Positions 12,494 through 25,804 of a DNA stretch of 64,000 bases are shown one piece after another. Within the stretch, counting starts at the first letter, position 1, and each line of letters opens with the position of its first letter. The position numbers and the translations under genes are program-made. The stretch is from assembly GCA_028023455.1 (NCBI GenBank), contig JAQFVV010012545.1:436001-500000 (forward strand), written 5' to 3'. Source of the stretch: Epiperipatus broadwayi. Its lineage: Eukaryota > Onychophora > Udeonychophora > Euonychophora > Peripatidae. Under the pieces are notes generated by a model that was not told the origin of the DNA, made no database searches, and saw only the letters and a list, made by a program, of their open reading frames with translations.

Positions 12494-12687
12494 GTTATTA
12501 ATAGATTATTTTAATTTGCTTAAAAATAATGGATCATAAATATAAACACTCACAGAATAAACAAGTCATACCAATGGAAATATGTAATATGAACATTTTA
12601 TTTAATTATTTATGAAAACTATTAAACTAAGAAAATACTAAAGTCTCAAATTGTAATAAGCTAGGTAAAAATATACACACATTATTC

Positions 12688-12751
12688 TAAGATATTGTGC
12701 ATAAGAGAATTGAATCAATGGCTTCTATACTATGTTATGCACAATATCTTA
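12688..12751. repeat. Perfect 17-bp inverted repeat with 30-base loop
   Basis: TAAGATATTGTGCATAA (12688-12704) is matched exactly by TTATGCACAATATCTTA (12735-12751). As RNA this makes a compact hairpin. It could be a MITE remnant or a small RNA precursor; nothing in the sequence decides. Confidence 0.75.
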
Positions 12752-12941
12752 TAATATTTATAATAACTTTTAAAAATAAAATATAATAATTTTTGTACAG
12801 GAATGATGAAAACTAATGGCAAAGTTTCATTGATGATGAGCAAATATGTGTTTTATGGCTTAATCACACAATTGCCAAACACTTCTTTATAACTAAAAAC
12901 CCAACTGTCATTAAATCACTTGGCATGTAAATTCAACATTA

Positions 12942-13250
12942 TCATAAATAGTCATTTGTAAAAAGAGTTTGAAAAATTACATTAAATGGTGCTTTGCAAA
13001 CTAATCTATGGACTACAAATACACCCACATACACTTCATTTTTACTCTTTAATTTGCTTGTCTGATATCTTACAATACTGTCTTTCATCTTTTCCAGCAG
13101 AAAACTTCTCATTCCAAAGGATTTAAGCACCTTATCAAATTGTAGTTCTCCATCACATTTACCATAGCATCTCTTTGGAATACCTTTGATATAATCTTCA
13201 TAACATATTATGAATACAACTATAATAAAAGCGACAAATTTTCCATACAA
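12942..13250 (-). pseudogene. Decayed LINE C-terminal fragment with zinc-finger remnant, copy 1
   Basis: The minus-strand frame reads GIPKRCYGKCDGELQFDKVL, then KSFGMRSFLLEKMKD and VYVGVFVVHRLV. The same series occurs on the plus strand at 15440-15640 (FGKKSFLLKKLK and VLYVNVFVIHRLV). In the neighbouring frame the second copy reads CTICERICDSQIGLYSHSK, a C2H2 finger of the kind found at the C-terminus of several LINE reverse transcriptase proteins (C-x2-C-x-R-x-C-x-S-x-I-G-L-x-S-H). Here that finger is broken: the alternative frame keeps only the first Cys and a few other positions. The piece upstream resembles the P-K-x-R-Y-K-D block that precedes this finger in such proteins. The family assignment is by motif memory, not by search. 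Confidence 0.5.
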
Positions 13251-13260
13251 TCTTTCTTGG

Positions 13261-14838
13261 GATTTCCATTAAAATTCTTTACAAATTCAGATATCTAATC
13301 ATTTGAAGCATTGCTCTTACAATTGAAATCAATATTATCATATCCAGCATTTTAATTTTTTTAAAAAAATAGATTGACCTTCAATTTGGTCCTCTATTTT
13401 CCTAACACTATGTTGAATTTAAGAAAATAATAATCAATAAATAATTTAGGTGAAATAGTTATATCACTATGAGGAAATACTCTATTTGCTTGCTAGCAAT
13501 TGTAAAAAAAAAAAAAAAACTCTATTTGCTAACTTGTTAAATGCAGGACTAGTATACCAGGCCCTATTATGCTTGAACATTCTGTATTTAAAATCTACCA
13601 AAATATTTAATGTAATCTATATTCAAGCTAATAGCCATTCAAAAGTTTGATCATCATCCGATGGAGCATTTCAGACTTATGAATATTCATTATTAAAACA
13701 AAATTAGAATATGTTTGAATTCAAAATATTAAGAAGATTCTGTAAAATTATTTCCCGAATTGGTAAGAATGGTACAATATTTCAATACACTGTAAATTTA
13801 AAAATCAAAAAAATGAGCTTTGTTTTATTTTTAATCAGTTCAAATTTAAAACCCACTAACAAACCTATTTCAGATCATAATGCTTGCTTGACCAAACTAC
13901 CTGCAAACTATTACAGACACCACTGAGACAAGAATGGAAAATTAAGTTAAAGTGGCATATATTTCAAATGTCTCAGATTTTCTATAACCAGTAACAATGG
14001 GTTTTTTTTCCCCATAACATCATAAAAAAAATCTGCATAATATGAATAAAGTTCTGCAAATAAATAAATATTTTTAAATGGTGATATAAACCTCTTAATT
14101 AATCAAGTTATCAAATATCTTAAATTGATAAAAAAAAAAAAACAATATATAAACCATTTGTTGTTTAGCAAAAAAAAAAATAGTGACTCTCTGATAAATA
14201 ACTAGAAGAAATTATTTAACATAGTCTACGATATAAATAGTGCATATTGTGACAATACAATATAAATTAAGAATTTTTAAGCAATTAAGATTAATTTTAA
14301 ATGTGCATAATGAATAAAGTATTTTTGTGATAATTCGCAAGTAGAACTCACTGATATTTGTAACAAAACTCTAAACAATATGATACTAAGACAAGGGCAG
14401 GGTGGATAATGGGAAATTTCACTTGATAAATATTAAATAATCTAGTTAGAGAGTAAAACAAAATAACAAAACTATAAATCTCATTTACTGGCAGTTGACT
14501 AGCTAAATTAGTTCTATCTTCTTCACTGCTGTACAGTAAGAGTATGCCATAAATACCTTAACTTTGTCAGTGCATTTATTTAATGGGCTTTACTTTTTTA
14601 TAATAGGTTAATTTAAAAATTATAATATATATATATTTTTTTACAATAATAGCAAATGAGAATAAGTGCAATGACATGCATCTGATTTGCTGCAACAATG
14701 GCCATTTTGTGAGATAGATACTGCTTTGAAATTTCTATCACACAAATAAAATTTGATAATAAAGTTGTTGTTTTTAATGTTACAGCATAAATATTAACTA
14801 GAGTACATCCTCAATTCATCCCATACTATAGAAAAATG
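13261..14838. other. AT-rich DNA, weakly repeated but unassigned
   Basis: The block ACTTGTTAAATGCAGGACTAG near 13530 and its surroundings have a faint counterpart near 21118 (ACTTATTAAATGCAGAGACTG). Both are followed by similar but strongly diverged sequence for a few hundred bases. I cannot identify a protein in either, so they are probably two old copies of one element. Confidence 0.4.
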
Positions 14839-15082
14839 TCACATGATCACTATTATGAAGAGATAAAAGGTGGCTGCTGGAGGGTTGCATTAGATCCTAA
14901 GATTTAGGTGCAGTGCTCTCAGATCCAAGGCTCCTCAATGACGAAGACCACAAGCCAGAAACTAGTTTAGGGATATTGGATGAGCAGGCACTAGATAGGG
15001 ATTTTATGCACAAGCCTTCTGGCATCCATTGATTATTCTGTCTTGCTTTGAGTGGCACTACTGTTTGGAGTTTTGCTTATTT
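14839..15082 (+). repeat. Retrozyme-like repeat unit (partial), copy at 15 kb
   Basis: The segment from GAGATAAAAGGTGGCTGCTG to GAGTTTTGCTTATTTT matches the plus-oriented unit at 25748-25977 and the inverse of 24970-25225. Shared blocks are TTAGATCCTAAGAT, GCAGTGCTCTCA, GGGATATTGGATGAG, GCACTAGATAGGGATTTTA, ACAAGCCTTCTGGCATCCAT and GAGTGGCACTACTGT. It contains a degenerate hammerhead ribozyme motif. It is a single truncated unit; its left end joins CACATGATCAC, a motif that in the longer copies lies elsewhere in the unit, so part of the unit is deleted or rearranged here. Confidence 0.82.
14916..14984 (+). ncRNA. Hammerhead ribozyme-like motif, degenerate (copy B)
   Basis: The order of parts follows a type I hammerhead. 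The stem I 5' strand is 14916-14937, the core is at 14938-14944, stem II follows (ACC-like arm, loop, AGCC-like arm), then GAAA at 14957-14960, a minimal stem III ACTAGT, and the stem I 3' strand GGGATATTGGATGAG. The first core base is A instead of the invariant C (ATGACGA for CTGANGA), which should abolish cleavage. Stem I still pairs: TCC with GGA near the core, and ATCC with GGAT further out across an internal loop. Confidence 0.55.
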
Positions 15083-15439
15083 TTATAGAAAAATGTATTA
15101 TTATGCTGATATAGAACTTCATTTTCTTCATAATTTTTTTTCTATTTGTGCATTATTTTAAAGGTTATTGCTCAAAAATAAAATGAGAGACCTCAGTTAT
15201 TAATAGAACATTACATCCCAAGATGAAAATAATTAATTCATAGTTTAAAACTTTTTTTGTTTATACAAAAAAATGTATTTTGTTGTTCTATTAGAGTTGC
15301 ATACATTGCACATGTAAAATGAGTAAAAAATGCAAGATTTGCTTTTTAAAAGAGTATTTTAGAATGAGTTTTGGCATAGTTTTCATGGAAAACGTAGACC
15401 TTATCTATATTATAGAGATTATCTTAAAAAAGAAGTGCA
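15083..15439. other. AT-rich DNA without recognisable features
   Basis: Nothing supported in this short gap. Confidence 0.4.
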
Positions 15440-15640
15440 ATGTCAATTGCTTCCATTGGTAAAATATGTCAGAGAATACAATTAAACATGGTTTTTGGAA
15501 AGAAAAGTTTTTTGCTGAAAAAATTAAAAATCATAAATTATCAAGTGAACAGAAAAATGGATCAGCATGTACTATATGTGAACGTATTTGTGATTCACAG
15601 ATTGGTTTATATAGTCATAGCAAAGTTCATTTCTTGAGCA
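15440..15640 (+). pseudogene. Decayed LINE C-terminal fragment with C2H2 finger, copy 2
   Basis: The frame beginning at 15466 contains GFWKEKFFAEKIKNHKLSSE and then CTICERICDSQIGLYSHSKV. The spacing C-x2-C-x(12)-H fits the truncated finger often seen at the C-terminus of LINE reverse transcriptases, where the last His-x-H region is followed by a basic tail. A second frame of the same DNA has the overlapping FGKKSFLLKKLK series that is shared with 12942-13250. A C-rich run (15652-15663) follows directly. Nothing of the reverse transcriptase itself is visible upstream. Confidence 0.5.
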
Positions 15641-18600
15641 ATTTTTTTCTACCCCCCCCTCCCGAGTTGGAATGGTCATACTCAATTTATTATTTTATCG
15701 GTATTTCATGTGTAGAAATACTGAAAAGTTTAAAACAAACTTTGAATAAAATTTCAAAATACATATAAAATTTACACCTATATATATTTGATTAAAAATA
15801 AAATAGCAATTTTTTATTCCAATTGATTCCTTCACTTCATTTATAACTTTAAGTAAAAGCATTTTATGTTTTGAATTTTTAAATGTGAAGATGAAAATAA
15901 CTTGCATTACATTTACATATTTTTTTTGTTGATGTTTTCTGTTTGTTTATTAATTTAAGTGCGAACTATGTTTTTATGTAAACTTCCCATTCATGCAAAA
16001 ATTTTATGCTTAAATCCATTTCTAATTAATTCATTATTGAGTAGCATTATCATGCAAATTATAATATAAAAAATAAAGTTGTGAAAATTCTTAGTTACAA
16101 AAAAAAAAAAAAATATTGCAAAACTCAGCAAATCTATAATTTTTTAAAAAAATCAACAGAGATTTCTATTATTTAAAAACAAAAACAAATAATTTAAAAC
16201 TGCACTTATTTTTTTTTTAATTTCACTCTTACCAGAAAACGAAAAGAGATGGGAGAGGGATATATAGTAGAATAGTAATTGTGATAACTATATGTACATG
16301 CTAGAAATAAATGTATACAGATAAATCAAAATGAATTTAGCAGTCATGGTAAAATATTTCAATTATATGACTGGTTAACTTCTTTCTTGGTTCATCATCA
16401 TAACAAGATTTTTGGAATTTACATTAACTTTCCAAATCATAATAGAACCACTTTTCATTATGAAAGATATCTATAATAATACTATAACAAGTTTGTCAAA
16501 TATATAGTATCTGATTGAGTTTCAGATGTATGTAACTCTAAAAGCAGGTTTACTAGATCTTAGTATTTTTGCATACTTATAACCATTAACTTAAATAATA
16601 AAAGTAAAGATAATTAGTGGAAAAATATTTGCAATTTTCATAGTATTCAATAATAAAGGACAATAGCAATAATAATTACAGAATTCCAAAACAGGCTCTA
16701 AAATAGATAATTAACGTAATATTTATTAAGGCTAAAACCTTAAAAATATGCGCTTGAAATTGTAAAGCATATTTCCATTATTATCGATACAACTTTATTC
16801 ATTCTAAATGATCAATATTAACGGAAATCTATTCACTTGTCTACACTGTTATAGTTCTTCAGACTACCTCAAGCAGATTTTTTTTTATACTAAAAAGCTC
16901 CAAAACTTATCAAACTTTTGGTTCAAACAACCTATTATTATTCCACTGAACTAACATAACTATATATACCAGAGGAGATTACAAACATAATATCTTTTTT
17001 TTTAGTTTATTAGCCATCAAATAATTGTACTTCAAAAAAATAATCTGAAAAAAACTTGTATGTGAAAGATAATTTTAAATCAAAACATTTTTTTTATCTG
17101 TATCTACTTCAAATGTAATTTTTTTTTTGGCTTATAACAAAAAAAGGTAGCAATATAGTTAATGCCTCTGTTTGTCTAGTTCCTTCAGGACACAAACATA
17201 GTTTATCCTAGAAAGCACCAAATTTCAGTTTCCTAAAAAAAAAGATTCTATTTTACTTTAGCTTTTCTGACACATCATTTGTTATCCATTATCATAACCT
17301 CAAATTTCTGGCAAAGTTCTGGGAATTTGAAATGATGACATAATCATATACACATTTATATGTAAAAGAATATATAAATAAGAACATAGAATTATATGGA
17401 GACCCAATATCAAATTAATAAACTTTCTGCAACAGAGGCTAAACAATAAGTATTTGCATATTACATTAGCTGCCAAATTTAATTTGAAAATAATCAGTCT
17501 TTAAGAACAAATTAATGCTGCATGGTTTCAAGATACATAAATAACATGCATACTATTTAAAATAATGTTAATTGTTCATAAATTAATAGAAATTCAAGCC
17601 TTGGAAGTGATAGAACTGGGAATGCTTCATGTAATTTCACAAAGAAATATATATATATATATTAGAATACAAGTTTCTATAATCAAATATTTTATCTAAG
17701 GTTCTTCTATACCAAATAAATATTATATAATGTTTGAATTAATTGTATTTTAGTCTTTATCAATTCTTATCTCGATAATTTCAAAGTCCATGCATATGTA
17801 TATAACAAAGTTCTCATACCACTTCATTACTTTTCACACTTACAAAGCTTACATATTTCTGTTATAAAAGTCCATTCATGTTTTGTCATTTTTTTCAGAT
17901 TATAACAGCTTCACAGGCTTATGAATAGAGCATTCACTTGGCATAATGCAAAATAAATGATAAACATATGTCATGCTGAATACCTCTCCCACTCCAAAAA
18001 AATACAATCCAAATAAAGTATTTTGTTCAGCACTCTATGGTAAGGATGTTACACGTGATGATTATAGCAGGCATTGAAAAGTATAACAAAATTTACTTAT
18101 TTCTAATACTGGACCAATACTTTCCATGGATAAACTAATGATGGATGGGCTCTTACCTTCCTGAGATGGCATTTCATTCTTAACTATCAGATCAATTTGT
18201 AAGTCCTTATTAGTTAGTTATATGCTTAAGTTTCTAGAAGTAAAACTCTTGAGAAAACTTCTAGGATGACATCTGACAATACAATAAGTAAGTATAAATA
18301 GATGTTCTAAACTGTTGGATTACATGAAACATGTTTAGTTGATCCAAAAACTATTCTAACTTTTTTTTCCAATGACAAAAGACTTTTTTTTTAATTTCAA
18401 AACAACTTTAACTGTTTTCCTAATCTTGTTGTTTATAAGTTTTCTTAATTAAATTCTACAAAACTTATTTATTTTATATTCTAAATTTTTACACAAATTA
18501 AATACCATGAATTACCAAAATTTATTTATACATTTCATAATATGTTATAATTATTTCAAGTTATAATTTCAGTGACAAAAATAGCAGCATTATGTGTTTT

Positions 18601-21466
18601 ATGATATATTTAAATGTATTCAATGCTGCATAATAGAATTATTAAAATATTTCATTTTTAGACTTTATATATCAGTAAAATTGACTTCCAAAAATAGAAT
18701 AAATGTAATATCTAAATTTTCAAGTATTGCACCAAAATTAAGTGTTAGAGATGAATAATCATTTCTAAAACTACTTTTTTCCTTCTGAGAATTATTAAGT
18801 ACAATATTTTCATTTCTCTTTCTCTCTCTCATTTTTTTTTTTATTAAGTCAAATTTTTATATTCTGAAATCCTCGAATATATTATTTTTCCACTGCCAAT
18901 GTTCATATATCAATATGACACATGTGCACATATTTTAAACGATTTGTATGTATATATACATATAAATGATAAAGTGAAATGGAAGTACACCTGGGTCATG
19001 TTTTATGCTGATTATTTTAATGCGATTTTGAAGTTATGCGATTCATGTTTCTTCTTAATATATTTCATATTTCACTATATTTATTAGATATCAAGAAATT
19101 TAAATTATTAATAACTTATTTTGATTTGAAATTTTTTTTTTTTTTTTCAAAAATATAACGTTATATCAGCAGCTAACATGAATATGGCCTGAAGCTGTAT
19201 TTAGAATCTTAGCTTCTATGTAAATAACCTATTTATACTAATGAGTAAATAATAATAATAGATTTATACTTATGTATAAAAATATTGCAATAAATATTCA
19301 AAAATTGTAAACTTTTAAAACGTATTTTGTTAGATATAACAGAAATAAATAATTTTTTAGATTGTTAAAATAAATAATGAAGATTTTATTGATTTTGCAA
19401 ATTGAAAATAATCTTTCTAATGATAATGTATAATCTTTTTGTTTTGACTGCGATCTCGTTTTTTAAATATAGAAACAGAAAACAATTAACACAGCACAAG
19501 ACTGAAAGTGGCGCTAGTTGTACATACGCCACGAATCTGATGTCTTACCAGTTCACAAACGAACGCATATTGTCAAATAGTGATAATGATTAAAATATGT
19601 ATGAAAAAAATGTAAAATTAAATACTGTAGTTAATAAAAAAAGTTTGTCTTGTATTAATTTTTTTCAAATATTTGAAATTTTTTATTAGTCATACTTGAT
19701 TTCCTTATTTTCTTAATGTGAATTTTAAAGTCATTTTTCCTTGTTGCTTTGCTTTTATGCCGATTTCTGAAAATGACAGAATCTATCCCCCATTTTTCAA
19801 GGTAAGTTAAGTTTATTTTTGTGCGATTTCTTTTGTGCGGATTTTCTGAGGAACCTATCTACCACATAAACCAAGACCCAGGTGTTTTAATAAATGATAC
19901 AATTCACTAAAAATCCCAAATGTGAATTGTTAATAAGCAACTAAAATAGCCACCCGTATTAAAAAACAATATGTTGTTAAAAATCTGGCAGAAAAGAGCA
20001 TCTGTAGTAAAAATACAGTTTTCTGGAAAAGTATTAATAATTATTTATTTATCAATAAGCTTGCTCTAATGGAATTAAATATATGTTAAATAAAGAAAGT
20101 TGCATTTTATGAAATAGTTATGAATTTATTTACACAGGAAAAATAGAACTTGAATTTCTCATTTTATTAAGAGCATTTTTGGAAATTCTTTTATAAAATA
20201 TGATTTCACAATTAAGTGTGGGTGAAATAAGACTTTTAAGCAGAAGCACAGTACCTGTAATAAAAAAAATATAAATAATTTGGCCCAATTAAAAGAATAA
20301 CGAACACAGTATATGCATAAATGTATGCGAGATAAACTTTAAATTTGTAAAGTTACTTACATTTGTCTAAGATACTTACTAAAATTTTTCGATGTTACAT
20401 GTAATAAAAGAATAAAATGTAGTGTGTGTGTGTGTTAAATATATGTTAAATAAAATGAAAAATCACAATCAGCATTTTATTTTATTTTAATTTTTTTGTC
20501 TTTGGGGAAAAAAAGGAATGACAAAATTTAGCACCAAAGCTATAAGGTCAGAATCCCCTAGTTTATATTATAATGTCTTACATATTTTATACATCATTAC
20601 TAATATAAAGACAATAAAAAATTGATTTAAATGTAGCCCCTTGATCCCCTTTTTATAATAATTTTATTATATCTTAATTCTTTTGCTTCCATTTATTTAC
20701 GACATTATATTGGCTATTGAAATAAATTATTATTGCATCCATTTACCCAGATAATACACATTGTTGGCCCACATACATTACTTATATATACTATATTGTT
20801 TCATCTCTTCATACAAATCAATTTTCCTGTTTTATTTTATATACAAATCTATCTAAACTACAACTTGGTTCACTCTTTCCAAATCATGAGATTACTTAAG
20901 CATCAATACTAAATAAATATATGATACTTTTCTAAAACTACTTATCTAACTGTGGTACTTAATGATTTTCCTTAAGTATTTTCTAACGCCTTTAGGTTAT
21001 ATTGATATGGTATTATTGTCTCATTTTCATATAATAAAGTTGGCAGAATAACAACAATATATATCAGTAATAAAATTAATTAAAATACTTCCATAACTAT
21101 GAGAAAATACATAATTCTTTAACTTATTAAATGCAGAGACTGTACAAATTGGAGACTGTGTTTCACCTAGTATCCAATTACATTTTTCTACTTAAAAAGC
21201 TGTTAAAGATATTGATATTAAACCACATTCTCAATCTGCCAACTATTGAAGCCAAAAGTTACTGAAGATTTTACTTCTACCACAGGCTGATAAAATACTA
21301 GCATTTTTTGAATATTAATTATCAAAATAAATTCAGGACATTAAGAATACAACAATCATTAACAAATTTTAATTTAGAAGAAGATACATTTCTTTGTTCT
21401 GCTTTTAGTTAGTTCAAATTAAAAACACTATCAAATCTATATTTCATCTTGCATCTTGATCAATAA
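15641..21466. other. Long AT-rich stretch, nothing assignable
   Basis: Almost 6 kb of A/T-rich sequence with (TA)n near 17648 and (GT)n near 20422. One slightly GC-richer island at about 19490-19570 lies in a 63-residue open frame (19402-19593). It resembles no family I know and has no supporting signals. Confidence 0.45.
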
Positions 21467-21543
21467 AACTATTATTAAAACAGGCAAAACTCTCCATACA
21501 GTAGAGCAAGCATAAAAAATGGTGATCATGTGATATTTAGTGG
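21467..21543. repeat. Retrozyme-like repeat, inverted-junction fragment
   Basis: The block ACAGGCAAAACTCTCCATAC (to 21503) is in minus orientation and is joined directly to GAGCAAGCATAAAAAATGG and GTGATCATGTGATATTTAG in plus orientation. In the full units at 24.9-26.0 kb these blocks occur in one orientation and are separated by ATAACTATTATTAAACAGG. The junction is therefore a small inversion or fold-back product of the same family. Confidence 0.72.
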
Positions 21544-23046
21544 ATCAATAAAACTGGCTATAAGGTATTACCAAGACCATTGCCATAAAAACTAGAAACA
21601 AGGTTGGAGCTAATACATAACTCTATTAACAACCAGTTTTCAATTCAAACATCTCGGATCTTTCATCCTTGATGCAAAGTTTTCTTTCATACCAAAATGT
21701 AATATCTGTATAAGAATAATAAACCCCAATACACAACTAGATATTTACCCATAAATTTTCTTAATTAACTGAGTTAAATCATCTTTCCTAAATCAATAAG
21801 AGTAAAAATAAATAATCAAATGACTTTATTACTTGGGAGTTCATAACAAGCTTAAAATATGCAAATACCAAAATGGAAATCAATCTGAGGATTAAATCAT
21901 ACAGGGCAGGTTAAATCAATGTAAATAATATATAAATCAATTTTTCATAAAACTTTTCTTCAATGTGCCTAGCAACAAAAATCATATCCCAAATGCTTCT
22001 GATTTTTTACAATCAATACTAAATCTCTAGCAATTATTCATCTGTAATTGAAAAAAAAAAAAAAATTCAACGAAATTTTTTGATACACTGCGGATAACAT
22101 ACAATTTAATAATAATTAATTGCAGTCTTTTCTATTATTAGATAAAATGAATGACTGAAAGGAGTTTGAAAGTCTGAGTTTAAACCTCTCTTAATTATAT
22201 ATTAATTTTTATAATTTTACTACAACTTCATGAATCCGTGTATTGTTAAAAAAATTCCATCAGTTTTAAAGGTAACATGTTACCTCTACATACATTGACA
22301 TTTCTTCAAGAATCATAATCTTTCAAACTTTAAAATTTCAAATCATTATATTAGTTTCATCATACTGGACATTTCTGACCAAACTTAAATAACTTGATAT
22401 GAAGGATATATTATTAAATGCAGTCACATGAATTTTTGTACCATTTGATACATTTTTTTTTTTTTTTTCAGAATGCAAATTTTTCAAAAAAAGATCAAAA
22501 TATATCCTCCATTATTATCATACAGGAGAATATTGTCCATTGACATAATACTTTTTACATCAACCTAATTCTTTTGATATTTCCATAAAAAAAGCTATAA
22601 GATGACATTCAGCATATGATCATTTTTCCTTTGCAAATGTAGTCTAATAATCACTTTTAAGACATTTGTTAGTCATTAAACTTCAAATATAAATTTCTAA
22701 ATGAATTATGAAGCTCTACTATATTTATTTTATTATTCACTAAGCTAACAATGGCATGATTCCTATTAATGAGGTCTCTAAAAATACAATTGTGGTGGAA
22801 GATTAGACAGATTGTTTTTAAATGAACCCAAAACAAACTCATTCATATCCACAGATACTGCTTTAAGTATTTCTGTTTTAATAATATAACCTATTTAAAA
22901 ATCCAAATTAACAATTTTGATGTTTAACTTCTGATAAATGAATAACAAATTTCTAATCAATATGGAATTAAAATCATAACTTTGGAAAATACTAATCTAT
23001 GATATCTTCAAACATTTGTAATTACTATTTAATTTTTTTTCATATG
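21544..23046. other. AT-rich DNA without recognisable features
   Basis: It contains poly-T and poly-A tracts (for example 22452-22469) and no recognisable gene. Confidence 0.45.
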
Positions 23047-23142
23047 TCATAGCATCGTCCGGGAGGGGAACCCGCAACAACTGTCTGCAACCAATTGCAT
23101 GCTTGCAAGGCAGCTGCGCTGACCTCTCGGCTAACCTATGCC
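23047..23142 (-). repeat. tRNA-derived SINE head, copy 1
   Basis: Read on the minus strand the segment begins GGCATAGGTTAGCCGAGAGG, runs through GTCAGCGCAGCTGCCTTGCA and ends with GCGGGTTCCCCTCCCGG and GATGCTATGA. GCCGAGAGGTCAGCG fits an A box of the long-variable-arm tRNA type, and GCGGGTTCCCCTCCCG occupies the B-box/T-arm position. No complete acceptor stem is formed, so it is tRNA-like rather than a tRNA gene. A second copy in the same orientation lies at 30977-31066. Confidence 0.7.
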
Positions 23143-24934
23143 ATTATAACTACATCTTGGAGCATACTAACCTATGATCTAGCAAACAATCAATATGTAT
23201 ATTTATCAAGAATTCTTTTATATTCTGACTCCTAATTATAAAACAATCATAAGAATTAATTACTTTAGCAGGGTAATAAAACTAAACATTCATTAAAATA
23301 ATTATTTTGTCATAATATAAATAATACATAGTGAGAAGAATAGTTTCTTTTCATATTCGTTGCTGGATAGCCTAGTCGTTAAAAAGGAATTTAACTAGAT
23401 TAAGCCTAGTAAAAGATTTACATATATGAAATAATCATGATACAAATTTGACAGTTTAATAATGTAAATGTTTAACTTTTATTAGATACAGCTATAAAAA
23501 GGGTGTGGGGTTTTCTATATAGTTTCCTTTATTTATTTATTTATTTAAAAAACAAAGAAAAATGGAAGGGATTAAGAACTTTAAAAATTGTTTATCAACA
23601 ATTTTTTTTTTTTTAAAAAAAAAGGGATCTTTATTTCTGAAGAAATGAAATTTATTTTTCAATTAGTAAATAAATAATTTTTTTAAAAAAAAAGAAAAAA
23701 GCTTTCTTGTGAAAATAAAATCAACTGATCAAAGCTTAATGCAGTAATTTCTGAGATAATCAAATGACTGTATGGAAGATTGATATCAGATTGTTTGTGT
23801 AGGCAATAAAATTCAATAGTTTAGTAAAGGTAAGATTTAGAAAACAGAAGCAAAGCTTGAAATTCTGAAGCTACATTCCATTCTTAATTTTAAAAAAGGA
23901 AATAATGATTGCAAACTAGTATAATACTACATTTAAGAACCATGTGCTAAACTTATTAGAAGCTAAATCATTGCAGACTCTCCTATAAAGCCAACTTCAC
24001 AAAAAAAAAAAGGAAGGAAAAGGAAATTACCTAACAGAAACTTTTAACAACTTTTATTTATTGGTCCATCTAAAATCATGGCTATTTCAATTTATGCTAA
24101 CCTAAAATAAAAATAATTGTTAAACTGGAGAAAAAGAAGAAAAGCTAAATAGAAGAAAATTAAATGAAAATAATTATTAAATTAGAAATCTGTAGCTACA
24201 AAAAGAAAAAATTAAATGGAAGCTACAAAAAGAAAAGGCTAAATAGATAAATTAATTACTAAAAAAACTAAAACAAGAAAAAAAATGAGCCTAACACTGA
24301 ACAGATTACTACCTGCAAGATCTACCAGAAGAACTATTCAAGTAGACAATTATAAAAGAACGTAGAAAAAATACATGATAAAAGGTATTGTAGGGTTTAC
24401 ATCTAATATATTTATAAATGTTACTTCATAAAAAAAAAAGTGATAATTGAAAATAGCGAATAATTTTTTTAGCTGAATTTGTTTGAAAAGATTTTTTACT
24501 TTTCCTTTGTTAAAATTGTATGGTACATCCTCATTTTAAAAAAAAAAAAAAAAAGAACTAGGATTTAAGTTAATTTTCTTTATTTGTTGGGGTTTGATTA
24601 TTATAAAGGAACAGCTAATTCCTATTAAATATTAACTAATTAAGTATCAGGGAATAGTAATATTTATGTATTATAAAAAATTATTTGTGTATTGTATGGG
24701 TAGGATTATAATTGTCAAATTGTTTTATTATTTTATTTACTGGTTCTGCATGAAATATCTATATTATCCATAATCTATAATCATGTGTGTCAGTTGTTTA
24801 CGATGGAGTGAAAGATAAATATAATGGACTGAAAAATCCTAGTTTCAAATCCCTCTATTATATAAAAAACATTCATTTTACTGAATGAATTGGCTAATTG
24901 ACTATATTAAATAATTGTTTTAAAAAAATTAGTT
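23143..24934. other. AT-rich DNA with simple repeats
   Basis: It holds a TTTATTTATTTATTTAT tract at about 23528, several A/T homopolymers, and purine-rich AAAGAAAAAG-like stretches at 24120-24290 in which the block GCTACAAAAAGAAAA recurs. No gene or RNA is recognisable. Confidence 0.45.
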
Positions 24935-25091
24935 TTAAACCACCAAACATCACATGATCACCATTTCTTATGCTTGCTCATAACTATTATTAAACAGGCA
25001 AAACTCTCCATACAGTAATGCCACTCAATGCAAGCCAGAGTAATCAATGGATGCCAGAAGGCTTGTGCATAAAATCTCTATCTAGTACCTA

Positions 25092-25160
25092 CTCATCCAA
25101 TATCCCCAGACTAGTTTTTGGCTTGTGCCCTTCATCAGCGAGGAGCCTTGGGTATGAGAG
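25092..25160 (-). ncRNA. Hammerhead ribozyme-like motif (copy C)
   Basis: On the minus strand the core CTGATGA is intact. It is followed by a short stem II (arms GGGC and GCC around a CACAA-like loop), then AAAA where GAAA is required, then CTAGTC with the expected cleavage-site C, and TGGGGATATTGGATGAG as the 3' strand of stem I. The 5' strand, CTCATACCCAAGGCTCCTCG, pairs with that strand on both sides of an internal loop. The single G-to-A change at core position 12 probably inactivates it. Confidence 0.6.
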
Positions 25161-25804
25161 CACTGCACCTAGATCTTAGGATATAATGCAACCCTCCAGA
25201 AGCCATTTTTTATTTCTACTTAACTACAAAACTATGAGAATAAAATTGAAAACAATATTTTCAATCCAAGCTCATTAGGTCTGAACTCTGTTCAGTATCA
25301 ATATATTGTGGTATCTTTGGTTCTTTAATAACCACAGCCACCAGTATCCTACTAGGCATGATTGGTATTAAACCACCAAATATCACATAAATCACCATTT
25401 CTTATGCTTGCTGATAATAGTTATTAAAAAGGCAAAACTCTCCATACAGTAGTGCCATTCAGTGCAAGTCAGCATCCACTGCTTATTCTGGCTAGCACTG
25501 AGTGACATTACTGTACGGAGAGTTTTGCCTGTTAAATAATAGTTATGAGCAAGCACAGAAATGGTGATCATGTAGCATTTGGTGGCTTAATACCAATCCT
25601 GCCTAGCAGGATAGTGGTGGCTATGGTTACTAAAGAACTAAAGACAAGAAAATGTATGGCTACTGAACGAAGTTCAGACCTATATGACTATATAAGTTAA
25701 TGAGCTTGGATTGAAAATATTATGTTCTCATAGTTTTGTAGTTAAGTAGAGATAAAAGGTGGCTGTTGGAAGGTTGTGTTAGATCCTAAGATCTAAGTGC
25801 AGTG

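Noticed and set aside
23047-23142. Functional tRNA gene
   Set aside because: A and B boxes are present, but no full acceptor stem and no regular anticodon arm.
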